From contig VWZX01001155.1 of assembly GCA_013399015.1 (NCBI GenBank), positions 372,001 through 436,000 on the forward strand: a stretch of DNA of 64,000 bases, given 5' to 3'. The DNA comes from Galbula dea (lineage: Eukaryota > Chordata > Aves > Piciformes > Galbulidae). How positions within the stretch are numbered: position 1 is the stretch's first letter; each line of letters opens with the position of its first letter. Under the pieces are notes generated by a model. It ran no database searches. It had not been told where the DNA came from and was given only the letters and a program-made list of their open reading frames with translations. Made by a program: the position numbers and the translations under genes. This document shows positions 46,278-55,541 of the stretch, piece by piece.

Positions 46278-46457
46278 CGTGTCATGAGGAATGGCTGAGG
46301 GAACTGGGGTTGCTCAGTCTGGAGAAGAAGAGGCTCAGGAGAGACCTTCTCACACTCTGCAGCTCCCTGTAAGGAGGTTGTAGAGAGGTGGGGTTTGGTC
46401 TCTTCTCCCAGGTAACAAGTGATAGGACAAGAAGAAAAGGCCTCAAGTTGTGCCAGG
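46278..46457 (+). mobile_element. CR1 LINE fragment (third copy, likely assembly duplicate)
   Basis: This repeats bases 46006-46187 exactly as far as can be seen, starting at CGTGTCATGAGG and ending at CCAGGGGAGG. Confidence 0.88.
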
Positions 46458-46463
46458 GGAGGT

Positions 46464-46750
46464 AGAATCATAGAAACATTATGTCTGGGAAAGAGCTCTG
46501 GGCACTGAGTCCAAGCATCCTCCCAACACTACCATGCTCACCACTAAACCATGGCCCTAAGCACCACATCTCCATGGTTTTTGAACCCCTCCAGGGTTGG
46601 TGACTCCACCACTGCCCTGGGCAGCCTCTTCCCATCCTTAACAACTCTTCCAGGGAAAAGAATGTTTCCTAATATCTAATCTAAACCTCCCCTGGTGCAA
46701 CTTGAGACCATTTCCTCTTGTCCTCTTACTGGTAACCCGGGAGAAGAGAG
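46464..46750 (-). mobile_element. CR1 LINE 3' fragment
   Basis: The minus-strand CR1 reads ATCATAGAAACATTATGTCTG, AGCACCACATCTCCATGG and CACTGCCCTGGGCAGCCTC, then CTGGTAACCCGGGAGAAGAG. It abuts the plus-strand CR1, with only six bases between the end of CCAGGGGAGG and the tail, forming a 3'-to-internal inverted CR1 pair. Confidence 0.92.
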
Positions 46751-47225
46751 GTGACATCAGGCATAGGTCTGGCAGGCAGCAGTGATCTCTGTCTCCTTTC
46801 CAGGCGCCAGAGCATTGTTTTGGTTTACTCCAGGGCTGGGAAACACCCAGCCTGTGCTTACGGTCAACGGCACCTCCGAGAGCCTCTCCTGACCTCGGTG
46901 CAGTGCCCGGGCTGCTCATGCAGCTGCTGTGCTGAGCCAGCATTATTTCAAGGTCTGATTTTAAATCTTTGCTTCTTACACACTCTACAGGCTCTGTCCA
47001 TTTGGGTTTTTTGGGTTTGGGTTTTTTTTTGGAGGGTTGGTTTTCTTTTGTTTTGTTTGGTTTTGGGCTTTGTTGTCAATGTTTTGGTTTGTTTTCCTCT
47101 TTGCTTTCTCCTATCATATCCTTTACTCTTTCCAGGCTGTCAGATGGTTTTATTTCTGCCAGTGCCTCCCTATACACAGCTCTTGCAGGACCTCATTGCA
47201 GTTTAGAACTTCCTCACCAGAGATG
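46751..47225. other. Unique sequence with a G/T-rich tract
   Basis: A G/T-rich tract at 47000-47100 (TTTGGGTTTTTTGGGTTTGGG and T runs) is of the same type as that at 31400. The rest is unique and has no recognised gene. Confidence 0.4.
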
Positions 47226-47525
47226 AAGGAGGGGCAGGAGCTGATCTCTTCTCTCTGATGCCCAGCGACAGGACCCAGGGGAATGACATGAAGCTGTGCC
47301 AGGGGAGGGTCAGGTTAGATATTAGGAGAAGCTTCTTCCCCCAGAGAGTGGTGGAGCATTGGAACAGGCTCCCCAGGGATGCAGTCATGGCACCAACTCT
47401 CCTGGAGTTCCTGAATCATCTGGACAATGCTCTTAGTCACATGGGATGACATTGGGGTTGTCCTGTGCAGACACAGGAGTTGGACCCTTGTGAGTTCCTT
47501 CCAACATGGGATATTCCATGATAGT
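47226..47525 (+). mobile_element. CR1 LINE 3' fragment
   Basis: The plus-strand CR1 encodes RLDIRRSFFPQRVVEHWNRL and PRDAVMAPTLLEFLNHLDN, then has GGGGTTGTCCTGTGCAGACA, GAGTTGGACCCTTGTGAG and GGGATATTCCATGATAG. It is a good full-length example of the TGTCCTGTGCA 3' subfamily. Confidence 0.93.
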
Positions 47526-48209
47526 AAGACACTCAGTGTCTCTCTCCAGCTCACTCATTCCTTTTTATTCCACTTCAGATCACACAATTCACCCCTTGCA
47601 GAGCTTCCTAAAGCCTATCCACAATGTCTGGTGGGAAGCAAATCCTGCAGGATGAGGTTGTGGTGCAACCAGCTGGCAGAGGATGCAAGCACAGGGGTAG
47701 CTTAATTTCTTGCAGTGTTTACTCTGACAATCACTTGGATCCTTAATCTTAGCAACAATGACTTTGGGCATGAAATTCAGTAAACCTGCTTGGAGTTGTG
47801 GTCCTCAGGGCTGGCTAGCTAATCAAAAATGGTTTAGCCATTTCAATGCACCTTAGTGATATGGAAGGACATGAGCTCTGGGAAATTTACCCCAGTGATG
47901 GCATCCACTGATGTTCCACCTACTTTATTGCTTTGCCCCAACTCCATATCGACTCAGGAATTGCTTTCTGCCTCCTCACCATACTCCATTTCATCATACC
48001 CTGTCCTTCAGCAATGTCACCAAAGGTGACTCACAAAAAGCCTCAGCCTCAAGGGCTTTTGGACAGGTGACTCTGAGCCTGTCCCTTTTCCATCTTCTGA
48101 ATGGGGAGGCAGAATTGTCTCCTCAAAGCAAAGCATTCATGCCTGGAGACGATTTTTCTGGCAGCAGCTTGTGTTTAACTTACTTGGACACTGCCCTGTT
48201 GGGATAGGA
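47526..48209. other. Unique sequence
   Basis: No gene or repeat is recognised. Confidence 0.35.
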
Positions 48210-48468
48210 TGAGCTGTAATGACTTTAAAATAGAGGAGGGGAGAATTAGACTGGATATAAAGAAGAAATTTTTCACTATGAGTATGGTGAAACACTGCCA
48301 TAGGTTTCCCAGAGAGATGCTGGAGGTCCCATCCCTGGAAACAATCGAGGTGAGGTTATCTGGGGCTCTGAGCAACCTCATCTAGTTCTAGGTGTCCCTC
48401 ACTACAGGAGGGTTAGACTAGAAGACATCTAGGGCTCTATTTCAACTCTAACCTTCCTATAATTCTAT
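48210..48468 (+). mobile_element. CR1 LINE 3' fragment
   Basis: Plus-strand CR1 with AGAGGAGGGGAGAATTAGAC, TGGATATAAAGAAGAAATTT and CATCTAGTTCTAGGTGTCCC, then GGGTTAGACTAGAAGACATC and ATAATTCTATC. Moderately diverged. Confidence 0.9.
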
Positions 48469-48606
48469 CAACAGGCTGCACTTTCAGAGAGAAATGAGCA
48501 GGCTTCCTCCCAGGCAGGACTTTGGAGAGTCATGGAGATGGGTTTTAACCTTGCCAACACCTCCTGAGCTAGTAAAGCTCCCCTCCCCCCCAAATACTGG
48601 ATATTA

Positions 48607-48782
48607 CAAAGAGGTTATTGAGCACTGGCCCAGGCTGCCCAAGGAGGTGGTGGAGTCACCATCCCTAGAAGTGTTCAAAAACAGTGTAGATGTGGTGCCT
48701 GGGGACATGGTGTAGTGGTGAGCACAGTTGGACTCAATGGTCCCAGAGGTCTTTTCCAACCATAATGAATCTATGATTCTAA
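48607..48782 (+). mobile_element. CR1 LINE 3' fragment
   Basis: Plus-strand CR1 encoding KEVIEHWPRLPKEVVESPSL, followed by GTTGGACTCAATGGTCCCAG and AATGAATCTATGATTCTA. Confidence 0.93.
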
Positions 48783-49740
48783 ATCTCTTCCCAGGGCAAC
48801 TGCTTTTGGTGGCCAAGCCCCAGGAGGCATCCAGGCAGATGGAGGTACCACGGTGACAGGCTTAGACACTGAGAGCACTGCTGACCATGTTGTCTTTCAG
48901 AAAAGGGCAGGCACTCACCATCCCTGAGCTGCTGGAAAGCATTTGATTTTCATCACTGACAGCTCTGGATATTAAGGGGATAAACAAATACGAAGTTCTG
49001 GGAAGGGAATGTTTATAAAGGGTGAAAGGAGAACAAACACATTGGCAGCAAGAGTTTCCCTTGCTTGGAAGGGGCTTGAAGGGGAAGGAAAACTTTGGGG
49101 CTGATAATGCAGCTTATGGCATAGTAGGTCCTAAAAGAAATGTGCTTGTGTTGTGCAGGGTTTGCTAGTCTACAGAGGTGGATTTCTATTTTGATTTTTT
49201 ATAGTAAGAAAGTGGCTGAGACATGGTCCAGAGCCCTGTTTGCTGCACAGCACTACCTCCCAGGTCCTGTTATTGTGGCTACTGCTGTGATGAAGCAGCA
49301 TCAGAAACTCTGTGCTTCATGGGGTCTGTGCTCCTCATCTTCACCTCAATGTGCTGCGCCAGGGATTCATAAAACCTAAAAATATCCCACTCCAATGAGA
49401 ACAGCCAACCGTGAAGTCCTTCCTACAGGACTATCTTCATACCCCTTTGATTTCCTGTTTTAAAGGGCTTCCAAATGTTTGAAGCTTTTTTGTTTTCCCC
49501 CAAATGAAAACCAGTTCAAAACCTTTAAAGGGCTGAGCTGACTTGTTCTGAGATGCAGACCTTTACAGCTCCCAGCAACCTGAAAACTCCCTGGGTTCAG
49601 ATTAGCCCTTTCCATCCTATCACCAGGAGCATCATGAGAGCCTTTGCCTTTGCCTGACGTCTGTGCTTCAGAAACAGAGGCATGGGGTGGGGTGGGGGGG
49701 AAACACAGACACAGGGGGGAAAGCTACTCTGAATTCTCAC
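48783..49740. other. Unique sequence
   Basis: No gene or repeat is recognised. Confidence 0.35.
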
Positions 49741-50052
49741 TCTTCTCTCTTTTCTTTTCTTTTCTTTTCTTTTCTTTTCTTTTCTTTTCTTTTCTTTTCT
49801 TTTCTTTTCTTTTCTTTTCTTTTCTTCTTCTTTTCTCTTTTTGTTCTTTTTCTTCCTTCTCTTTCTCTTCTTTCTCTTCTTCTCTTCCTTGTTCTCTTTC
49901 TTCTTTTTCTATTTTCTTTTTGGTTTATTTTGCTTATTTTTCTTTTTCTTCTTTCTCTTCTTTTTTCTGCTTCTTTTTCTTTCTTTTTCTTTTTCTTTTT
50001 CCCTTTTCTTTTTTCTTTTTCTTTTCCTTTTTCTTTTCCTTTTTATTATTTC
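49741..50052. repeat. TTTTC pentanucleotide array and polypyrimidine extension
   Basis: About fifteen near-perfect TTTTC units (49750-49825) are followed by about 225 bases of degenerate TTCTTT/TTTTTC sequence. Open frames of 135-190 codons over this tract are Phe/Ser/Leu-only and are not genes. The pure part is expected to vary in length between individuals. Confidence 0.95.
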
Positions 50053-51104
50053 ATTTTATGTTTATTTTAACGTTCGGCTTAGCAAACCTCCTGATCCTCC
50101 TTTGCTGCTCTCCTCTTGGAAAATGGGGATCACAATAATCACAATATTAATGGGTCTTGCTCTTACCTTGCTGACTTTACATGGAGGCCAGGCTTTGACT
50201 CTGCTACAGTTGGAGCCACAGAACCAGGAACTTATCAATACAGTAAGGAAGAAACAAAGGCTTTTCCTCATGGATACTCTGTGGAGCTTGATCTTCTGTA
50301 CCTTGACAAATCACTCTCCCCTCAATTTCTGGATATCTTGGCAAGATAGTAAATTCTATATGTATAATATGTATAATACAATTATAGGTGGTTTTATTTT
50401 AACCCATTAACCAGCACCTCCAGCCCAGCTGCAGTGAGAGCAAACACCAGACAGCTTGACACGCTGCTGAGGCATCTGAGTGAGTGACGGTGAAATAATC
50501 ACAGTTTATTTCTCTGCCTGCTTTCCCTCTCATTGTTCTCCTAGAAAGTGATGGTGTCACCAGCAAGGGTCTCTGCTGCCATGTAGGATTTCCTCACCCC
50601 AGCTCCATCTCAATGCTTCCCCACACAATGCCACAGTATTGAGATGTCAGCGTCTCCCTGCCTGATAAAGGTGTCAAGAGAGATCTTGGCTGCAGCGACA
50701 AGAGCACGAACTCCTAGCCCTCCTCAGCAGTCGTGAGCCTCACATAGAGCCAGACCTCCACATTGCCCCAGATTTTGGCACATCCCACCAACCTGAGCAG
50801 CCTCAGCCCCACTGCTCCACAGGTTGGTGGGGTTTGGTTTTTTTTTTTGGGGGGGACACTCATACACAGAATGTTTTCAGCTCTGATAATACTCACATCT
50901 ATTTTTGGTGAATGAGCTGCTGTGTCATGGGGGTTTAAAGCAGAGCTGTGGCTACTCTGTGCCAAGCAGTTCTGGTCATCCATCAGTGACGACTGATGTG
51001 TGTCACTTAGGCAACTCGAGAGTCTCTGAGATGGCTACAATATCCCAAATCATAATTATGATAGTGATGGAACATCACCATCATCACCATCATAACAAGA
51101 GACA
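50053..51104. other. Unique sequence upstream of the CR1/CpG-island cluster
   Basis: No gene is recognised. A short G/T tract is at 50822-50856 and a CATCAC-like microsatellite (CATCACCATCATCACCATCAT) at 51074-51094. Confidence 0.35.
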
Positions 51105-51520
51105 AGCGACTTTGAGACCCCACCTGAAGTACTGTGTCCAGCTCTGGAGTCCTCAACATAAGAAGGATGTGGATCTGTTGGAGTGGGTCCAGAGGAGGCC
51201 ATAAAGATGATCAGAGGGTTGGAGAACCTCTCCTGCGAGGACAGGCTGAGAGAGTTGGGGTTGTTCAGCCTGGAGAAGAGAAGGCTTCAGGGAGATCTTA
51301 TTGCAGCCTTCCACTACTCAAAGGGGGCCTGTAAGAGAGATGAGGATAAGCTATTTAGTAAGGGCTGTTGTGACAGGACAAGGGGAAATAGTTTTAAACT
51401 AAAAGAGAGAGATTTAAACCGAATATAAGGAAGAACTCTTTTACACTGAGGGTGGTGAGGCACTGGCCCAGGTTGCACAGAATGGTGGTAGATGTGCCAT
51501 CCCTGGGATTTTCAAGAGCC
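51105..51520 (+). mobile_element. CR1 LINE fragment, 3' end missing
   Basis: Plus-strand CR1 encoding [19 protein letters not shown] (typical CR1 ORF2), then [18 protein letters not shown]. It stops at GTGCCATCCCTGGGATTTTC without its 3'UTR and is followed by another plus-strand CR1. Confidence 0.93.
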
Positions 51521-51534
51521 AATTTCTGAGCCAA

Positions 51535-51941
51535 CAAAAGGACAACAAAGTTGGTAAAGAGTCTAGAGCAGAAGTGTTGTGAGGAGCAGCTGAGGGAACT
51601 GGAGTTGTTTAGCCTGGAGAAGAGAAGGCTCAGGGGAGACCTTCTCACTCTCTACAACTCCCTGAAAGTAGGTTGGAGTGATGTGGGGGTTGGACTCTTC
51701 TTCCAGGTTACTAGTGGTAGGACAAGAGGAAATGGCCTCAAGTTACACCAAGGGAGGTTCAGGCTGGATATTAGGAAGAATTGCTTCCCCAAGAAGGCTA
51801 TCAGGCATTGTCACAGGCTGCTCAGGAAGATGGTGAAGTCACCATTCCTGGAAGAGCTCAAAACCAATATAGATGTGGTGCTCGGGGACGTGGTTTAGTG
51901 GTGAGCATGGAAGTATTGGGTGGACAGACCTTTTCCAACCA
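51535..51941 (+). mobile_element. CR1 LINE 3' fragment ending at the CpG-island edge
   Basis: Plus-strand CR1 encoding [40 protein letters not shown] and MVKSPFLEELKTNIDVVLGD. The 3'UTR is shortened internally: GGTGAGCATGGAAGTATTGGG goes directly to GACCTTTTCCAACC. The CpG-rich promoter sequence starts about 50 bases downstream. A second copy at 52486-52892 is the assembly duplicate. Confidence 0.92.
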
Positions 51942-51989
51942 ACGACCCAAGAAAGGATACCCTCCCTCACCCTTACCCCCTCATGGACA

Positions 51990-52476
51990 ACCCAGCAACA
52001 GATCCCTCAGCGCTCCCCTTTCTCCCTTCCCCACAACCACGTCCCGCGGAGCCCTCCGGGGGCGGAGGGGTGCGGAGCAGAGCGGAGTGGTGGGGCGGGG
52101 CGGAGCGGAGCGGAGGGGGCGGGAATGTGGGGCGGAGCTGTGGGGTGGCCCGGGCTGGTTGGGGCGGGGATATCGCTGCCGCTCCGCTCCGCACTCTCTC
52201 CGCGCTGAGCAGACGCAGGAGGGGCCGCGGTCGGCAGTGGTAGCTCCGGTAGCTCCCGTGGTCGCCCTCGCTCTCTCCATCCATCCATCCATCCATCCAT
52301 CCTTCCTTCCTTCCTTCCCTCCCTCCATGCGCGGTGCGCGGCCAGCCGCGGGGCTTGCGCAGGTAGGTGCGCGCCTCGCCCGGGGCTTTTTAACCTTCCC
52401 CACCACTTTTTCTTCCCTTTTTTTACTACTCTTTCCCCCTTTTTTTTTTTGGGCGCTATTTTGGTTTTTAATTTCC
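51990..52476 (+). promoter_or_regulatory. CpG-island upstream part, likely assembly duplicate
   Basis: This is the first copy of the GC-rich promoter sequence, with a GGGGCGGGGC box at 52092-52101 and GAGGGGGCGGG nearby. It is followed by a CAG|GTAGGT donor-like site (exon end 52362) and then a single N. It corresponds to 52941-53423 and probably does not exist as a separate locus. Confidence 0.7.
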
Positions 52477-52485
52477 NTGAGCCAA

Positions 52486-52892
52486 CAAAAGGACAACAAA
52501 GTTGGTAAAGAGTCTAGAGCAGAAGTGTTGTGAGGAGCAGCTGAGGGAACTGGAGTTGTTTAGCCTGGAGAAGAGAAGGCTCAGGGGAGACCTTCTCACT
52601 CTCTACAACTCCCTGAAAGTAGGTTGGAGTGATGTGGGGGTTGGACTCTTCTTCCAGGTTACTAGTGGTAGGACAAGAGGAAATGGCCTCAAGTTACACC
52701 AAGGGAGGTTCAGGCTGGATATTAGGAAGAATTGCTTCCCCAAGAAGGCTATCAGGCATTGTCACAGGCTGCTCAGGAAGATGGTGAAGTCACCATTCCT
52801 GGAAGAGCTCAAAACCAATATAGATGTGGTGCTCGGGGACGTGGTTTAGTGGTGAGCATGGAAGTATTGGGTGGACAGACCTTTTCCAACCA
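52486..52892 (+). mobile_element. CR1 LINE 3' fragment (assembly duplicate of 51535-51941)
   Basis: This is identical to 51535-51941 as far as can be seen, starting eight bases after the N. It should not be counted as an independent insertion. Confidence 0.85.
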
Positions 52893-53224
52893 ACGACCCA
52901 AGAAAGGATACCCTCCCTCACCCTTACCCCCTCATGGACAACCCAGCAACAGATCCCTCAGCGCTCCCCTTTCTCCCTTCCCCACAACCACGTCCCGCGG
53001 AGCCCTCCGGGGGCGGAGGGGTGCGGAGCAGAGCGGAGTGGTGGGGCGGGGCGGAGCGGAGCGGAGGGGGCGGGAATGTGGGGCGGAGCTGTGGGGTGGC
53101 CCGGGCTGGTTGGGGCGGGGATATCGCTGCCGCTCCGCTCCGCACTCTCTCCGCGCTGAGCAGACGCAGGAGGGGCCGCGGTCGGCAGTGGTAGCTCCGG
53201 TAGCTCCCGTGGTCGCCCTCGCTC

Positions 53225-53275
53225 TCTCCATCCATCCATCCATCCATCCTTCCTTCCTTCCTTCCCTCCCTCCAT
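53225..53275. repeat. CCAT/CTTC microsatellite in the presumed 5'UTR
   Basis: Five CCAT units followed by CTTC and CCTC units. The assembly duplicate at 52275-52326 has six CCAT units, suggesting a length polymorphism in the 5'UTR or promoter. Confidence 0.85.
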
Positions 53276-53309
53276 GCGCGGTGCGCGGCCAGCCGCGGGG
53301 CTTGCGCAG
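53274..53309 (+). other. Upstream ATG and possible 5'UTR exon end
   Basis: An ATG at 53274 opens 12 codons (MRGARPAAGLAQ) up to a CAG|GTAGGT donor after 53309. If the following intron is removed, the frame reads eight more codons (RSGSGAER) and stops at TGA 53560-53562, giving a 20-codon upstream ORF. Without splicing the frame runs on through the polypyrimidine tract to 53594. Either way it is not the main product; it would be expected to dampen translation. Confidence 0.4.
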
Positions 53310-53535
53310 GTAGGTGCGCGCCTCGCCCGGGGCTTTTTAACCTTCCCCACCACTTTTTCTTCCCTTTTTTTACTACTCTTTCCCCCTTTTTTTTTTTGGG
53401 CGCTATTTTGGTTTTTAATTTCCCGCGCCGTGTCGGCGCCAGTGGCTGGGGAGTTGCTCTTCTTCCTCCTTCTTCTCTTCCTCCTCCTTCTTCTTCTCCT
53501 CGTCTTGAGCTCCTCTCTCCCTCCTTTCCCGGCAG
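53310..53535 (+). other. Possible 226-bp 5'UTR intron
   Basis: The donor GTAGGT at 53310 follows CAG. The acceptor end is a very strong, almost uninterrupted polypyrimidine tract (53459-53530, CTTCCTCC words) followed by GGCAG at 53531-53535. A second AG (GCAG, 53537-53540) lies five bases on. The pairing is inferred from the signals alone, and retained and spliced forms are both possible. Confidence 0.45.
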
Positions 53536-53573
53536 CGCAGCGGCAGCGGAGCGGAGCGCTGAGCGGCGGCAGG

Positions 53574-53594
53574 ATGCGGCCGGGGGATGTCTGA
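53574..53594 (+). other. Short upstream ORF overlapping the next ATG
   Basis: ATG at 53574 encodes MRPGDV and stops at TGA 53592-53594. The next in-line ATG at 53587 lies inside it in another frame (GATGTCTGA). Ribosomes could reach 53587 or 53665 by leaky scanning or reinitiation. It is visible in the sequence; its use is inference. Confidence 0.45.
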
Positions 53595-53782
53595 GGAGGG
53601 CGGTGCGGAGGAGGCGGTGGCCGCGGTGGTGGCCGCGCTGCCCCCCCGGCGCCTTACCGGAGGTATGCGAGCAGCTTGGGGCTCCGTCTGGTGCCTGTGG
53701 TTGGCGGCGGCCGTCGGCGGGATGCCGGCGGGGAAGAGGCGAGGCGGAGCGGCGGAGAGGAGCCCCGGAGGGCAGGCAGCAG
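53587..53782 (+). CDS. First coding exon of an unidentified secreted or membrane protein (partial)
   Basis: The frame from ATG 53587 reads MSEEGGAEEAVAAVVAALPP and continues to the in-frame ATG at 53665, where the protein reads MRAAWGSVWCLWLAAAVGGM followed by PAGKRRGGAAERSPGGQAA. The second start gives a textbook signal peptide: basic n-region (MR), hydrophobic core (AAWGSVWCLWLAAAVGG) and a small-residue cleavage site near MPA|GK. A basic GKRR segment follows directly. I therefore prefer 53665 as the functional start; the 26-residue extension from 53587 would bury the signal peptide. The exon ends at CAG|GTAAGG (donor 53783), a strong site, leaving a phase 1 intron (one base of the next codon), the phase typical of exons that follow signal peptides. 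The position in a CpG island supports a real promoter-proximal exon. The rest of the gene is outside the window or not recognisable. I do not recognise the protein and give no symbol. Confidence 0.55.
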
Positions 53783-53929
53783 GTAAGGGGCTATGCGGCC
53801 GCGTAACACGTGTGCTCCGTGCCGCGGAGAGGGGCTAGGGTGGAGAGGGAGGGTGTTAATGGTACTATATCCATCCATCCTCCCTCGGATGGAGATTTCC
53901 GGACGAGGGAGTTAGAAACGCGGCGCCGA

Positions 53930-53954
53930 GGAGGTGGTGGTGGTGGTGGTGGTG
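53930..53954. repeat. GGT trinucleotide microsatellite
   Basis: Eight GGT/GTG units (GAGGTGGTGGTGGTGGTGGT-like) lie in the CpG island downstream of the donor site. Confidence 0.85.
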
Positions 53955-54413
53955 CTGGCAACCGGGCAGGGATGATCCTGCTTCAGTATCTTGCGTCCAG
54001 CAGGGAAAAGAAACTGCTTTAAGATCATCCCTTTCCCAGAAATCCTCTGCCTGCCGGGATAGGGCATACAGCACCCACGAGTTTGAGCGGTGGCTGCGGT
54101 TAGAAGTGGAATTAGGGGGAGATAAAGATGCCTCCGGACGTATGCGGGGCACCATCTTCAGCGCTCAGCTGAAACGTTCTCGCTGCCTGCCTGTGCTTTC
54201 AGGGTGGGAAAAGTGAGGAAGGGTCGTTTCCATCCACATCTTAGGCGTTGCGGATTAGGCACACGCTGGATCGCAGCGTAGTAACCCGCGACTGGGCTTA
54301 GCCAGGGACCAGCTTTTGGGGAAAAGCAGCGAACATCTCCCCTCGGGTGGCAGCCCTGCGGTTCCAAGTGAAAACCAAAATGAGTTAACAAGTCGGACAA
54401 AAACTGTTGGATT

Positions 54414-54530
54414 TGGTTTTTTTCTTTTATTTTTTTTGGTCTTTATGTTGATTTTTGTTTGTTTTCTTTTGATTTGGGGTTTTTTGTTTGTTAGGCTTGG
54501 TTTTGGCTTTGTTTTTTTTTTTGTTTGAAA
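54414..54530. repeat. G/T-rich low-complexity tract
   Basis: TTTGGTTTTTTTC, TTTTTTTTGGTC and GGGGTTTTTTGTTTGTTAGG words make up this tract of the same kind as 31400-31555. The open frames over it are compositional. Confidence 0.8.
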
Positions 54531-55443
54531 TATCTCGCCTCTCTGATACACCTCAACTGCTACCTGAGTCCCTGGATGTTTATTTTCCAAAGGTCTTCAA
54601 TGGCTCAGAGTCCCCTCACACTTCCAGGTCTCAGGGCTTACTTGCATGTACCCGGCAGAAAGTTTCCATTGTTCAGGAGAGGGTTTGAAGCCTGTTTGCC
54701 AAAGAAGTGACAGGGGAATAAATGGGCTTCGTGGGGGCTGGGAGGGGGCATTACTTTCATACCCCTTTTGGTTAAAGCTATAAATCACGCCAGGGGTTGG
54801 TTTTGTTTTCAAGAAAGTCCTAATAAAACACCAGATTCTTAGTGTAACTCGTTTGGCTCATTTTTCACAGCCAAAAGAATTGATTTATGGGGCAACGTCT
54901 CAGTGAGTTGCTCAGAGCAGATGAGGTCGGTGTGCGGGAGGACCCGAGAAGCCAATGCTGGTCACAGGGGTGGGAAGTGAAATGTTTTGCCTGAAGGACA
55001 TCTTGGTGCTGTCATTCTGGGCACGGGGTATGGGGAGCAACCTTGGTGGCTGCCTCGGGTGTTCTCTGGCTTTTCACCCATACCCTCAGCCCCTAGCTTG
55101 GGGTTGGTGATGAGATCCAGTGGTGGTGTTGCCTGTGCTCTAGGACGCCTTTTCAAGTGAAGGCTCTAGGATGCTGTTTGCTTTGTAACAAGTGCCACAC
55201 TCGGAGGTGACACTGAGGGAAGTGTCTGTCCCTCACCGTGGGGATGTCTGTGAGCTGAACGATGGCTTGGGATCTCCAGCAGCTCCGGTGGAAATCCTCA
55301 GGCCAGGCTTTCTTGCGCCCTGTCAGCTTGCTCCAAAGCGAAGGTGGCACTGTCAGACCTCCTTGGTGCTCCCTTCAGCCCTGAGAGGAAAGCTCCCGTT
55401 AACCCCAACACCCAGAGATGCCTTCAAGGGTTCCCTCATCACT
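54531..55443. other. Unique intronic sequence
   Basis: No exon or repeat is recognised. Confidence 0.35.
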
Positions 55444-55541
55444 ACATAGAATCATTAAGGTTGGAAAAGACCTTGTAAGATGATCAAGGCCAACCGTTAA
55501 CCTACCACTGCCAAGTCCACCACTAAACCAGGTCCTTGGGT
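55444..55541 (-). mobile_element. CR1 LINE 3' end
   Basis: The minus-strand CR1 tail reads CATAGAATCATTAAGGTTGG, GATGATCAAGGCCAACCGTT and TAAACCAGGTCCTTGGGTGC. About 100 bases. Confidence 0.92.

Larger units (their letters stand above)
45633..46548. repeat. Probable assembly duplication across two single-N junctions
   Basis: Segment 45633-45907 reappears from 45909 (offset 276), and segment 46006-46276 reappears at 46278-46548 (offset 272). The junctions are single N at 45908 and 46277. The copies are essentially identical, unlike independent CR1 insertions elsewhere here. The simplest reading is three overlapping contig ends that were not merged, so the true locus is probably only about 370 bases between the outer flanks. 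Confidence 0.8.
51527..53423. repeat. Probable assembly duplication (about 950 bp twice) around N at 52477
   Basis: Bases 51527-52476 and 52478-53423 match almost perfectly (CR1 end, CpG-island start and CCAT/CTTC microsatellite). The only difference I can find is one CCAT unit (six versus five), giving 950 versus 946 bases. The join is a single N. The most likely explanation is two unmerged overlapping contigs, possibly two alleles; a real recent tandem duplication is the alternative. The words AATTTC-T (51521-51527) and AATTTC-C (52471-52476) at the breakpoints share six bases. Confidence 0.85.
52940..54300 (+). promoter_or_regulatory. CpG-island promoter of an unidentified gene
   Basis: A dense CpG stretch in otherwise CpG-poor DNA. 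GC boxes are GGGGCGGGGC at 53043-53052 and GAGGGGGCGGG at about 53065-53075, and GGAGC/GCGGA words are repeated around them. No TATA box is seen, as usual for CpG-island promoters. Downstream are a probable 5'UTR intron and a first coding exon on the plus strand. CpG density fades after about 54300. Transcription start is probably between 53080 and 53230 (inference). The G-rich stretch 53030-53110 could form G-quadruplex structures. Confidence 0.75.

Noticed and set aside
51781..52533. 250-codon frame crossing the CpG island and the N
   Set aside because: It mixes CR1 sequence, GC-rich promoter and microsatellite, and crosses an assembly junction. It is compositional and partly artefactual.
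54196..54230. Possible second exon after TTTCAG at about 54201
   Set aside because: The following sequence has no plausible coding frame with a matching donor and lies too close to the first exon to be convincing.
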